NCBI RefSeq assembly: GCF_015706575.1
Contig: NW_024037059.1
Location: forward strand, 14,173,730-14,237,729
DNA: 64,000 nt
Direction: 5' to 3'
From: Patiria miniata
Lineage: Eukaryota; Echinodermata; Asteroidea; Valvatida; Asterinidae
In this document: piece by piece, positions 21,190 through 34,511 of the stretch
Position numbering within the stretch: position 1 is the stretch's first letter
Layout: each line of letters opens with the position of its first letter
Position numbers and translations under genes: made by a program
The notes under the pieces: generated by a model
Told to the model about the DNA's origin: nothing
Seen by the model: only the letters and a program-made list of their open reading frames with translations
The model's database searches: none

Positions 21190-24100
21190 TAGAAACTCTT
21201 ACCATAAAATAGCTGTAATTTTGGTAATTTATTATTCAAAACATTGTAGAGGGTTTCACCAATGAATATCTATACTATAGGCAATATTAAGGTTTTGAGA
21301 GACAGAATTTCAGATTTATTAAAATATTCAACTTTTAGGTGTATTGAGTATTCTTTTTAAACATGCACTTCAATGATTTTAACTTTATTTCACTATAATC
21401 TAACTTCAAATAAATATTTTGTCCGTGTCTCATTATAAAACCACTGAACGTGCATAATATTTGTACCTGTTATTCTTGTCTGTTTTAGGCCTAACAAATA
21501 TCATCAGTAATCTTTAAGTGAAAAAGTATTTTCACACAAACTGATTTGTAAAGTCCGTGATGACCGATTGGGCATGTTGTGAACTTGAGCGAATGATAAT
21601 ACATCGCGCCATTTTGTCACGTATGACGGATACACCGAAACGTTTGCTTCCTATTCACACGTGTAAGCCTGTACTAAAAGTATGAATGAACTTTTCCTTG
21701 CAATTGTCTTCCCTTGAAATTGGCTTCAATATTCATTGGGTAAAATAGTGAACAGGTATAATCTCCACACAATGTAGAAATTCAAGGAGGGCATACAAAG
21801 GGTTTATAGGTCAAAGGATTTTGGAATTATGGCTAATTAATAATTCATATGTACAAATGGTAATTCTGCTCGTGTACACGACGTATATGGGGAAATTCAG
21901 TTTTCACGGCGCGTAGCCCCAGAAAATTTGTTGCTGCACAGCAACCCGTGGTCCGATTTTTATGTTTTTGGTATCAAAAGATGATATGATTTCCATGATA
22001 GTTAAGGTGAAAATTTAGGAACTAAAGAACAGCAAAATTTATAAACCAATTGGCAGAGGCTTCGTAAGATTTTGTCAACTGAGTTTGGCTTAATTGCAGA
22101 TACAAATTTGGTTGTTTAATTTGCCATGGTGATAAGATTGTTAAGTACTATAAGGACTAGCAACCATGGAAAAACAGGGCAAGATGAAAGGATGAGGAAT
22201 TTCTGAAGTTATTAAAAGTTTAAAGCTATATGTAGCTTCAGGAAAGTTGTATTGACCAAAATGTTAGCAATAATAGGAAGGGAGAAAATGAGAGTCCAAT
22301 AATCCAGAGAAAACTTCATGTATGGGCCTCCAATCAAAAAGATTTATTCAGTGTCAAAAGAACTGCCAAAGGTCAGAAACAGATTGAAAGGGAGAGAGTC
22401 TGTATAATTTGCCAGCTACATGCAGCAGCGTAGCTAGGGTTCTCATCCTGGGAGGGGGGGGGGAGGGGGTTATGTGGGGGCTTGAGGTTACAATGGAGGG
22501 GCTCCCACAAATTTCAGCCCGGTAGACAAAAGGTGACATCAAATAGTGGGTGGGGACGGGGGACACCATCTTCACATGAGGGCACTGTTCGAAGTAACAT
22601 ATATCATGGCTACATTAGACAATAACTACCACTATTCGCTTTCCAAGGGATGTTAAGGCCACTTGTGAAAAAATATAGTTTTGGTCAAATACGCAAAAAA
22701 TCGCTGAAAAAAAAGGGACTTTATGGTCTTCCAGCTAATCATAGTTACTCATACAGCTGTGTTTTTCTCCAGATGCTAAATTTTCAGTGGGGGAGGGGGG
22801 CGGGACGGGGCAAACTGTTTATGGGGGGTGTGCGCCCCCCCAAGCAACCCCCCCCCCCCCCCCGGCTAAATGTGTATAACAGCTTTCCCTGAACCAGACT
22901 GGCACCTACATTATGCTAACATCACAGCAGGAAATCTACATTTCATTATCTGTCAGCAAATAATAATAATTGAGTGGTCGGGCACAACCCGACCACTCTT
23001 TGGATCTGTTACAATTAATCTTTCTTTCTTTCTTTCTTTCTTTTTTTTTCCGGACAATACTTCTCCATGGGTTTTCTCTTAAACGGTATATGGTATGAAC
23101 TTGTAACTTTCAATATATTTCGACCCTCATCCGAAGTGGTGCATATTACTCTGACGTCATGATTACGTCATCAGGTGTCAAATTACAAGTCATTTTATCT
23201 GAAAAAGTGACCAATTACTTTCGCCTATAACTCTTGAACTAAACAATCAATGATGTTTGTATTCTGTAATCAGATAGACCATTAATCGCTTAACAGTTTT
23301 TGTCATGTACGTGAACTCGCTTGACCTTTACTTCCGGGTCTACCGGAAGGTCAAAGTTAGGTGAATTCAAAATGAAGACGTTAGCCTGACATCAAAACAA
23401 AGCAGCATTTCTTCCGAACGGTTCACGGTATGATCACAAAACCTTGTGTGAACTTGTACCATGTTACGAAGATGTTATAAATTTTGTTTCGTCATCATGA
23501 CGTCATCAGGTATCAAATTACAAGCGATTTAAGGGCAAATTTTGACAAAATAGTTTGCGTTATATCTTTTGAACTAAATTGAGTATCGTGTTCGTTTTTT
23601 TGTGAGGTTGTATGTAGACTATGCCGTGGGAAACATTTCGTGTTCCCGGACGCAAAACCGCTTGACCTTTACTTCCGGTGTTACCGGAAGTGCAATAAAA
23701 ACTGAATATAACTCAAAAGCGGAAGGATTTTACTACAGACATATATATTATGAAAGTGTTAAGTGAGGAATGCAAGACGTAAAAAACAGTGTGATGACGT
23801 CATCATCCGAAAGGGCACCCCCTATCGGCACATAAAATAAAGTTTCCCTTCTTTAATTGTAAAACCATCCGTCCAAATTTTACCAAATCGCCCCTTGACA
23901 TTCTCTGATTAACCACAGATAACTTGGCAAGGTTTCAAATTCATGACGTCATCAGACCCGAAGTTACTTTAAGGATAATTTGAAAAAGATCATAGTTTTA
24001 ATTTAATTCTATCATTTGATCCCTGTCATATCTTCGAAGTCCAAATAATGATATCCATTACAATGTTCACCTTTGGATCTCTGATGCTGTGACGTCATCA

Positions 24101-26080
24101 AACCGGAAGTTAGGTGTTATCAATACGTCATCAAACCGGAAGTTAGATGTCATTAATACAAACAATTATATTTCCCATAGTTTCATACGTTATTTTAACT
24201 TTACAATGAAAAATTATCCCCTCCGAACTTTATCAGTACTCACTAACCTTTTTTGACTGATAACGTCATCAAGCCAGAAATAACTTTTTGTGCACATGGA
24301 ATGTTTACTGAAATTTATTACGCCGTTAAAGATACCTTTTTGAAACATTGATTGTACTTGAAGGGATTTAATTTCGTGATCCTTTTTTCTACATAAACAT
24401 ATATTCCTAACTTAACTGGGCAGTGAATAATGAAAAGGCTGTCCGCCCGACCACTCTGCGTTTGTAACTCAACAAACGCGAAACTCTAGTTATTAACTGT
24501 GATAGTTCAGCTCATTTATTTTCCTTTGCATTTATTTTCCACAATAGGTAGCTCAGAGATTGAAAGCATCTATCGTTTTCCATAACTGAGATAAGGTTTT
24601 ATAAATTTTGTCAATTAACATAGGCAGAATTGTTTTGGGAAAAAAATTAATATTCATTTCCTTTGCACCAATCAAAAGCAATTTTTCAATCCACAGAAAA
24701 AAATGCATCTGTTTATATTTCAGCTGTCCGATCCAAATGATTTCAGGTAAATAAACTTATATATTTTGAAGACAAACTGACATTATTATGAAATCCAAAT
24801 ATGAAAAAAAAATATTTTTAGCAACCATAGATAATGTGTGTACCTTTACTGCACAAAATTATTGACACTAGCAACAGTTCATATTAAGGCATATAGGATC
24901 ATTTACTTTTCATGCATTTCCTTTGTTTCCTATAATAACACAACTTAATATCCAAAGAAGAAAGTTCAAAATCGTTGAAATTTCAGCTCAGTGGATATTA
25001 CACTTTTCAAGAAATCAGTGAACAACCACCTTTTGAACACGAAACATGATTTCGTCAGTAGCACTCTTTATTCCAAAAAACAGTCAATTGAGTGATCGTA
25101 AATAATTTGGAGGAAAAAGCTGCAATTCATAGTTATTGTTCACGTAACTCTCTCCTATGAAACATAAAACCTGCTCCATCAATCTAAAAACATGTGCATC
25201 ATACTGTAAGAGGTTGGCAGCAAAAGAGAGCTTAAATGTACAATTGAAATATGAGAGTTATCTGCATGCAAACAACTATGACAGTAATTGAAGGCTTATT
25301 TGCATTTCTCTTTGGCGGTCCACCCGAATGAATTTTCTTTTTTGATTCTGTAGTGTATATAAAAATTCAAATCACACAGTAATCATTCAATAAAGGAAAG
25401 TCTCAATTCCTCTAGCTGTCTTTCTGAAATGATTGTCATGATCATTGCTGAGAAATTATTTTCAATTCTTTTTCTTCTTCAAATTACAATGTATTGTCCA
25501 GGATGCTACAGGTAAAAGTATCAAAAGTTCTTTCAATCAGAAGAGGACAAAAATCAAATTCACAAGAATCAAGTGAGAGAATTATGGTCTTGTACTGACA
25601 TAATTTCATTTACAAGGGAAATCTGAGGTTCTTAGGTGCACATTGTGATGAGTTTTGATGGAGCAGGTTGCATTCTTGATTTGACTCACCCTTAAGGTCA
25701 TCCCAGTCACCATGATGATGGTCATCCAGTCTGTCCTCAGTGTCCTGCCTAGCCTAGGCACTTCTTCTTCTTTCGTATGGCGTGCACAGCCTACAGTTGT
25801 AGGCCAAGGGTAGACATCCAGGCCAGGGCATCATCGGCTACGGTGTGGATGGCTTTGATGTCGCTGGGGAAAAGCCTCAGTGGGCAGTCATTCACGATAG
25901 TCTAGGCACTGGTCTGGTCCATCCAATCCAGCCTCAGCATGATTCACAAAGGTCAGTCTCTTCTGAGGACAGATTAAATAAAAACCAACAGTCAAACCTT
26001 AATTTGCTAATTTCCCTTTCAATTTCCCAGTCAAGCATTCTCGTTGTCTCGCTTTCCGCGACAACGCACCAGACAAAAAT
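21190..26080 (+). repeat. Beta block, unit B
   Basis: Near copy of 10283-13845 and of 37700-42920, broken by a Helitron-like insertion at 22970-24489. The G/C-rich stretch around 22445-22470 and 22785-22865 is a length-variable version of 11560 and 11880-11945. No gene seen. Confidence 0.8.
22970..24489 (+). mobile_element. Helitron-like non-autonomous element, unit B only
   Basis: Unit A reads AATAATTATTAACTG across this point, so the empty site is known and lies between A and T. The 3' end has a 7-bp stem hairpin (GCGTTTG, 8-nt loop, CAAACGC) about 10 nt before a terminal CTAG, followed by T: the 3' signature of Helitrons (hairpin, CTRR, A/T insertion). The 5' end starts TTGAGTGGTCGGG with its own hairpin (GAGTGGTCGGG...CCCGACCACTC), and the GTGGTCGGG word recurs inverted at about 24440. 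The body has several CATGACGTCATCA and ACCGGAAGT words and a CTTT microsatellite. No Rep/helicase frame. Confidence 0.65.
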
Positions 26081-27345
26081 AACAGCGTTGCTGTTAAAAC
26101 CCCTCAGCCAGAGTCAAGTTATCGTCCGGAAACCATTAACTGAACATGGTGACCTTGACCTTTGGCCTTTGACCCCAGAACCAGTCCCAACATGCCTGTA
26201 CCAATGGGAAACCCCCTACTGAAGATAGACCCAAAATTGCATGTCTAACTCAAGTTATCATTCGGAACCATTTACATTTAACTCACCACGGTGACCTTGG
26301 CCTTTGACCTTTTGACCCCAAAACCAATCCCAACTTGCCTGTACCCAAGGGCAACCCCCTACCTAAGTCAAACACCAAAATCTCATGTCTAACTCAAGTT
26401 ATCATCCGGAAACCATTTACATTTAACTCACCACGGTGACCTTGACCTTTGACCTTTTGACCCAAAACAACTCCCAACTTGCCTACTCCCAAGGGCAACC
26501 CTTTACCAAAATTAGACACCAAAATCTCATTTCTAACTCAAGTTATCATCCGGAAACCATTTACATTTAACTCACCACTGAAGATAGACCCAAAATTGCA
26601 TGTCTAACTCAAGTTATCATTCGGAACCATTTACATTTAACTCACCACGGTGACCTTGACCATTGACCTTTTGACCCCAAAACCAATCCCAACTTGCCTA
26701 CTCCGAAGGGCAACCCTTTACCAAAGTTAGACACCAAAATCTCATTTTTAACTCAAGTTATCATCCGGAAACCATTTACATTTAACTCACCATGGTGACC
26801 TTGGCCTTTGACCTTTTGACCCCAAAACCAATCCCAACTTGCCTGTACCCAAGGGCAACCCCCTACCAAAGTTTGACACCAAAATCTGATTTCTAACTGA
26901 AGTTATCATCCGGAAACCATTTATCTTTAACTCACCACGGTGACCTTGACCTTTGACCTTTTGACCTCAAAACCAATCCCAACTTGCCTACTCCCAAGGG
27001 CAACCCCCTACCGAAGTTACAATCCCAAAGAACATTTCTAACTCAAGTTATCATCCGGAAACTAAGCTGCCCGGACGGACACACTGACATACATACATAC
27101 GGACGGACGGACGGACATTCCAGCCAGATGGAATTGTGGGGTGATAGCATTGTGTTCCCATTATCCCTTTTTCTAAAGATTCCCTTCTGGGGTGATGTTT
27201 TTCTATTGTGAAAAAAGTGGGGTGATGTGTCCTGAAAGGAACATCACCCCACAAGGGTGGTATGGTCAGAACGGAAGAATGGACGGACAGACGGACGGAC
27301 GCCCTAGGCGATGACAATACCCCTCGAGCCTCTCGGCTGAGGGGT
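26081..27345 (+). mobile_element. Second 145-bp-repeat element (pearl/HINE-like), unit B only
   Basis: Units A and C read CGAAAATTGAACTCA here uninterrupted. The insert starts AACAGCGTTGCTGTT and ACCCCTCAGCC, and ends GGCTGAGGGGT, so its ends are inverted. GGTGACCTTGRCC starts at 26149, 26290, 26435, 26649, 26794 and 26939: spacing 141, 145, 214, 145, 145, the 214 being a partial duplication near 26575. The array runs into CCCGGACGGACAC, then CATA and ACGG microsatellites, then a hairpin tail. Core array, ACGG microsatellite and tail match pearl/HINE architecture. Confidence 0.75.
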
Positions 27346-29325
27346 AAAAATTGAACTCACTTGCGGCGCCTGAAAACGGTGTGGTACCCACATACATCGC
27401 GCGCGCAGATTTTTTTTTGATGTCATCACTTGATGCATACATTTACATAATTAGCAAAACAAAATGGACGACAGCCGTTGGAACTGGCATTTTTTTTAAG
27501 GACAAGCCACCAAAATCGTCAAGATTTTTCACATTAGGCTTCGTAAATGACAGCTGAATGTATGAGGTATGTAAATGAACTCTGGGGTGGGATATTAGTA
27601 GTCCGAGTAACTTGGACCAAACTTATCGCCTTTTTAACATTCGGACATGGTCTGGCGATAGTAAGGTCCAACCTAATAGTGCGAGCTGGACAACATCATC
27701 CTGTCACTGTCCCAAAAACCAACATTTTCCAACAAAAAACATCAGATTTCACCTTCAAAACGGCCTCCAAATTACTAGATATGCCACCTGAGGTACAAGT
27801 AGACATCGATGATTAAGATGGTTGTACTGAAGTTTACTTACGATCCGGAAGAAAAGTGAAATTTCCCATTCAGTTCTGAGAGCTCCCCTCGCGATCTTGA
27901 ACACGTTAAATTTCCGACTCGTGTTATGTGTTTGAACGATGCGATTTCTTCTTCATGCCTAGCGTACATTCGATGGTCCCCGTATCCGGAGTGCGATTCA
28001 GTTACCGAGCGCGCACGATGCATCGATTATGATAATGAGTCACGTTTGTAAACACAAGTGCATTTCGAACTGTAAAAGGGAATCGGGAACCAGCTTGAAC
28101 TGGTATCCGCCATAAAAGCTGCACTAGTTCCCGACTCCCTATTATCGTTCGAAATGCACATGTGTTTACAAACGTGATCCAGTCCACTCATTATCATAGT
28201 CGATGCATCGCGCGCGCTCGGTAACGGAATCGCACTCGGGATACGGGGACCATTGAATGTACGCTGGGCATGAAGAAGAAATCGCGTCGTTCAAACATGA
28301 ACACAAGTCGGAAATTTAACGTGTTCAAGATCGCGAGGGGAGCTCTCAGAATTGAACGGGAAATTTCACTTTTCTTGCGGATCGTCAGTAAACTTCAGTA
28401 CAACCATCTTAATCATCGATGTCTACTTATACCTCAGATGGCATATCTAGTAATTTGGAGGCCGTTTTGAGGGTGAAACATGATGTTTTTGTTGGAAAAT
28501 GTTGGTTTTTGGGACAGTGACAGGATGATGTTGTCCAGGTCGCGGCATTAGCTTGGACCTTACTATCGCCAGACCACGTCCAAATGTTAAAAAAGGCGAT
28601 AAGTTGGGTCCAAGTTACTCGGACTAGGATATTAGGGGTGAACATGAACAATTTTTGAGAGGCCATTTTTCTTAGGGTCTCTTGCTACCACACTCTAACG
28701 AACAGGTTATGCCTCCAGCGTTACATGTGAATGAAAATGAAGCATGTCAGCTGGAGTTACTCAAGCTACTTCTCAAGCAAAAATAAACTACAAACTAAGC
28801 CTAAATGTGAAAATCAAAATTTGACAAAGTTCGACACGTTTTTGTACATGGTAGAAGTGTACCCTTTATTTACGGAGGCACTCCAGTAAATTGGCCACTA
28901 TCTCCGCCCATGCAGCATCCCGTCTTACACCATGCCCCCCCCCCCAAATCTCAAGCAGACGTTTCAAGGCTCACACATCCCACGACTGAAAGCGCAATTT
29001 TTGCATCATAATTGTTTCCAAAATCAGTTTGAAATAAAGTTTACTTCAACACTCACCAAGTTGGCGGACCATTAATTCATCACATTACTGTAATTGGAAG
29101 ACTCACAAAAGTCATTTACGGCGTAAAAAGTTCTCGAAAATTGGATGACCAAACGTGTCAAAATTCCCAGTTTCGGCGAAAAATCAAACATGGCCGACTG
29201 AAAATCGGCTGGTATCTGGCAGATGCACATAAATGCTAGGCGGTTCATGTGTACCAGGGAAACACGTGGATTGAAAAATTCAAAGCTTTATTCGGCGTGC
29301 GCAGCGCGTGGTAGCCTCGATTAAA
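27346..29325 (+). repeat. Delta block, unit B
   Basis: Homologous to 42921-45299 in C and inverted to 63990-62200; missing from unit A. It holds the 1.0-kb foldback (27599-28626), remnants of foldback arms around 28745-28900 and a poly(C) tract near 28936. The frames reading LPHSNEQVMPPALHVNE near 28690 are shared with C but have no recognisable domain. Confidence 0.75.
27599..28626. mobile_element. 1.03-kb foldback element with 9-bp target duplication (MULE-like), unit B only
   Basis: The whole element folds back on itself: left end TAGTCCGAGTAACTTGGACC, right end GGTCCAAGTTACTCGGACTA, arms of about 500 bp each and a small loop near 28100-28130. GGATATTAG duplicates at 27590-27598 and 28627-28635. 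Unit C shows the empty site near 43195 (GAGATATTAGAGGTGAA). A 9-bp duplication and long inverted arms indicate a Mutator-like foldback. Open frames on both strands arise from arm symmetry and are not genes. Confidence 0.85.
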
Positions 29326-29982
29326 GCATTGGCAGGATCGCTGCATGGCCATGCAGGTTGCCCTTCATAGTATACACGTACTGCAGTCAACATTGATCAC
29401 TCCAAAACGACTTGAATAAAGATAGCATATGCAATACTATGCAGATATATTACAATATCCTTTATCATTTAAATTTTCCAGGAGCGATCGAGCCAGGTGG
29501 CCATAGGCATTTTCAAACGTAGAGTCTGTTTCCTTCCGGCCTAGGCTTCAGGGGCTTGGTTCATGATTTTAACTGGTCTCCGACTAGGAAACTCGAATCA
29601 GATCAGTCAAGTATCAGCCCAATTTTCTGCTGCTGAATAAGTAATTGATTTATGAAGCAAAAAAAGTTAATTTATTTAATAAGAAAAATTGACAAACCGA
29701 ACAGCAGGCGATAAGCCGAGGTTGACCGGGGGGGGGGGGGGGGGGCAATTATTCAATATATTGATATGACAAGGTTTACCACGCTACTAGACATTTATAT
29801 TACAGAAGTTATTGGACCATTGCCGATTTTCCTCGTCGAGAAATACATTTTCAAAACAAATAAACGAAAACATAATATTTTCCGCATCAGATAAGTTATG
29901 AGATTTTTCAATTGAATATTGCACTAAAATGCAATCAAAGGATATGAGTTTCACATTCAGAAGAGTGACGTGTGATGTATGA

Positions 29983-30013
<31 letters not shown>

Positions 30014-31050
30014 TAAAAAGGAGGATAAATCATCCACGCACGAGACTGTTTTTTGTTCATAACAGTACGCAGCAGATGGTGATGTCTGTGCACATCTGCC
30101 ATTGGAGACTAAACTGCCCCCGTGTAAGAATATAACTTTAATATCTAATGTTTTTTGTAATGACATTATTACAATCACATTTTTGATGACGGCATGATAT
30201 CAGCACGGGGAACACATCTTTAATTTTCTTCTATTATTTTAGATAGGCTACCTGTAAAATTAGGGGTTTTTTTGGTGATGAAAGCTACATATGTACGCTT
30301 TTCTTTTGCATGCAATGATGAACCCTATGTCGTAGAAAAACACAGCCTTTTTATTATGTTGATGGTTTTTTTAATAACGGTACGTGGAGTTGAATATAGT
30401 CATTTTGCGCGCCCGGACATTGTGGGAAGTTTCATACGCGCGAAGTTTGTTGGTAGTCATCAATCACTTCAAACTATGTTGTGTACTTTGTTAACAAAAA
30501 TATGCTGTAAAATTCATTAGCTAAAGATATTTAATATTGAATTGAAAGTACAGTTGAATATGAAACTGGCTTATTGAAAAAAGAGGTTCACGGGGTTGCT
30601 CTCATTGAGAAAGTGCAGAGACTAGAAAATGGGATGCAGTTCCAACTGTACTATAGGCACCCCGTGCAATATAAGAACAGTAACAAGGTCGTTTCTATAA
30701 CTGCCGCATCTTTAGTCAAAAAGCATAGTCAAAATCCCCCCTTCTTTTCTTAAACTGATATTGTGATTACTTTTCCATTTTAAGTCCATGAATGCTTCTT
30801 AAAACCTTATGACTGAAAATCATCCAAATGCATTTTCTTTTTAAACCAATGCAGACCTGCTGCGTCCTATCTTTTAGAAATGCAATTATTATGGGATTGA
30901 ACTTTGAAACGGGAATAAAGCTTTCGAAAATGTAATACATCCTATCCTTAGCCCGAATGACTTTTGAAGCGGCCTTAACCGCTCAAAATAGCCTTAACAG
31001 TTAGTGTATAATTATATTGCTGCAGTTATGTAGAAGCTGTACAGATAATA

Positions 31051-32238
31051 CAGGGCGAGTCAAAAAAGCAGAACCCAAATCCCAAAAATTATATTTCATA
31101 TTTAAAAAAATATGTAGCACCAAAAATAATAATGACTGGAAAGCCAAGTTAAATTTAGATTAAACAAATTTCCGAAATTGCTTAATCCGTTCAAAGATAT
31201 CACGATTTAAACACAATGACACTTTTAACCTCTTTCATCCAAAATGTGATTTTAAAGGGAATATACAACATTTGCAAACATCGAAAAATAATACTACCAT
31301 GTTTTAACGAAATACCTTACTAGGATGTTGGTAAATGACAGTCTAAAGCATCCTGTAAAATTATGACACCTGGTGTCGAGTCATTTTCAAGAAAATTGTA
31401 TTTTTGTATACATTTCCACGGTGGTCGGCCGACCACCGTTGGAAAAACCTAACTATTTTTCAACTACTGCTCCAAATTTACAATTTTTTTCAGTCCAAAT
31501 TTTGTTTGCCATTGGTTACATGTTCATGAACGGGTGCAGGCCAGCTAGACTGGTTCCCTTACCTTACAACTTTTCCGACATCTATAAATTGATCCATTTA
31601 TCTTTAGTGGAGTCAGGGAACCACACTACTTAAACAGTTTTGTTTTTCTTGGTTTTCCAAGCATGTTCGAACACAAAACTTCAAACATGTCAGTTAAACA
31701 ATATTTGATATATTATAATTACCCCTCAAATAGTTCATTTCTGAAAATTACAGCAAAAGCCAATGATGTACATTCCCTTTAAGGAATCGTCGTCACAATT
31801 GTCTTCAAACATCACCAGCGATAAAACCTCAGTTTAAAAGTAAAAAATATTCAAAAAGGTCCTTTTGAAGGCCCGTCTTTCAATTAAAAAAAACCCGGAT
31901 TGTATAAATCCTATTGTTTCCTAACCAGGGTTGTTAATAAAGATACTGTGTACTACAGTGTTTGACAGTTGTTGAAACAGGTATGTGTCATTTTCTTTGT
32001 TGCAAACAGACAGAATACACAATAAATTGCTTTTTTTTTACGAGACAGGTTTTAGGGTAATTGCGTTTAAATGGTGATATTTTTTTGACGGAATGAGAAA
32101 TTTCAGTAATTTTTTTCATCTAAAAGTAGCTTAAGAAATTGGCTTTCCAATCATTGTTATTTTTGGTGCTACAATTTTTTTTTAAATATCAAATTCATTT
32201 TTGGGGGGTTCGGGTTCTGTTTTTTTTTTCTCCCACTG
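31051..32238. mobile_element. mariner-like MITE enlarged by a nested TTAA element
   Basis: Same element as 15300-15896 (left end CAGGGCGAGTC; right end degenerated to CCCACTG). Its extra length comes from the insertion at 31256-31778. Confidence 0.7.
31256..31778. mobile_element. TTAA-targeting TIR element (523 bp), unit B only
   Basis: Ends AGGGAATATACA and TGTACATTCCCT, flanked by TTAA at 31252-31255 and 31779-31782. The inverted D copy is empty here (ATTTCAAGGAATCG read on its minus strand). Contains a near-perfect palindrome CGGTGGTCGGCCGACCACCG around 31413-31432. TTAA duplication fits piggyBac or Kolobok types; the AGGG ends favour the latter. Non-coding. Confidence 0.7.
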
Positions 32239-34511
32239 TATTTTAGGGTTACATGACAATTAAGCTTGAGAAAATTGCATGGTTTAGTATACACCTCCGC
32301 TGGGGGCATCTCAGAGGGTGTCCATTGTCATGCATGTTACAATGAATGGACACAGGTTTTACTCATGCCTAGCTATCCCAGCGATACAAAACCATTGCCC
32401 TCTGACCCCGCCTTAACGCATCAGCTCTATAGGCCTTCATAACCGTCACCTTATGGAAGAGTATAATGCAAGTTAGCAACTGCAAATCCTGACACGTAGG
32501 CCTATCGCTATAATATTGATTCACATTGCATTCTTAAGCATGTTTACCTGTTTAAAAGTGACTTCGCAGTTGTCAAATTCCGAGTTTTGTTTATAAACAA
32601 AATCTTTGCAAGAAACATATCATGAACAATTGATCCATTTGTCTACAACTTTGGAACAATGTGAGATTCCTTCAACGCGCCATATGCCAATTCGACAATA
32701 TTGACACTATTATATTATTCTAGAAATATTCAGAAAGCCTGTGCGTGTTTCCCTCTGTAACCCTGCAGATGTTTTCATGATACAGCTAAACGCGTGTGCC
32801 ATTGTGCTTATATTAACATATGACAGGCGTCCAATACATGAGGAATAGCAATGAAAATTCTCGTATTTCGAGAAATCGATACTAGTGACATTAGTCATCC
32901 ATTTCAATTCGTGACTAAGAAGTAATTTCAGCAGATCCTTTTCAAGGATGGTACCAGTATGGCTTTTTTTTTTAGTAACAGTCTTCCATTCGTTTTCTTA
33001 AACTTCAAAACTACAGAAACTGTTCCTCAACTGCTTCCGTCCTCAACTGTGTCCTTCCAATTTGATTGTTTCACATTCGATCTGGACCGAAGCATTTTTA
33101 TTTTCATATAAACTGATTTTTATTTGATTACGTGCATCTTCATAAAACACACTAAAAACAGAAAGAAAAAAAGCCACCTGATATTTAACATCAAAGATAT
33201 AGACTCGAATAATACATTTTCATCTCATTTTTTTTCTTTCTTTTAAGTATATTCTTACATTACAAGCGAACGTTACCTGCGTCGTACCGATTTCTCACGT
33301 AGCACATGCTTAATGGCAAATACACCGAAACTTGGCTTACCATGCACACGCGTAGCCATATAAAAGTATACATGACCTGCTCTTTGCAATTATTATTGTA
33401 TGCCCTTGAATTTGGCTTCAATATTTATTGAATAAAATAGTCCACAGATAAATCTCCACACGATGCAGAAATTCGAGGCTGGCATGTTTAAACAGAAGTG
33501 TTTGGAAGACGTTTAAAATGGGAAAATTTTAACTCAGTACTGAAAATCTGAAACGTGAATACGGCTTTTACTAAACCACCTAGGCCTAAATGTTACGTTG
33601 TCAAGCGTCCAGATAGTTGAGAAAAGTGTGTGGAAATATCCTTCAAACATCACTCAAAGTTAATTGTTCTCTCCCAAATAATGTTCTTTAACAACGTATT
33701 AACCCCCCCCCCCCCCCATATGGTTTCCGTCCTTTCTTTAGTCAGTCAACGCGGTATTCATGAGGATTATGTACAACTTTTCACCGTGGAAATTTCGTGG
33801 TCAAATTTCAACCAGTCACCATGTTTGAAGGGACAAAATGGTCAACTGCGCATGTCTGGAACACGTGCGCGCTGGATGCAAATTGAAAAGTAGCGCCAAT
33901 TCATCAGCCAATCATCAGCTGTTGTGAAAGCTGGCTCACAAAATTTGCATAATAGCATGGGCGAAGTATAAACTTTTCAAGAAACGGGGAATCTTTGTTG
34001 ATAGCCTTGTTTCTTTTTATGGCAGTGAGAACATTTAAGGACAAAACAGTGTTGACAATTTGCCTCTAGGTATACACCAATCATGCTCCGACGCATGAGT
34101 AATACAAATGAACATTCTCGGTTTTAGAGAAATTGATACAAGTGTTTACCCCAACAGGGGCTTAATCCATAAAGAGATATACATTTACAGAGTATCATTT
34201 TCAAGAATGGTGCCAGTCTGGCTATGGTATTGATAAGCAATTAATGCAATGATAGTCTTTAACATGTTACATTAAAGAGACTGCTCGTTTTCATCCTTTT
34301 CCTTATTTCTGCCCTAAATTGTTGATCTTCTGGCATTCTTTACGACTAAAGCATGTGTACTTCTCAGCCTTTTTCGATCACGTAGCATCTTCACGAACTG
34401 GTACTAACAATAAATTATAATCAAATTAAGACATTTTCATCGGACATTTTTTTTTCGGATGTAGGCCCTATGCTTCATTGTAGGCCTACTTTAAGGTATT
34501 TCTTTAAACTC

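Larger units (their letters stand above)
29326..34350 (+). repeat. Gamma block, unit B/C (upstream region of gene C)
   Basis: Near copy of 13893-18250 with a long G tract (about 29730-29747), a long C tract (about 29982-30011) and a segment at 29935-30215 that is missing from unit A. It carries the mariner-like MITE at 31051-32238 and a unit-specific TTAA element nested in it. Confidence 0.8.

Noticed and set aside
27838-28470. Several open frames on both strands
   Set aside because: They come from the symmetric arms of the foldback element.
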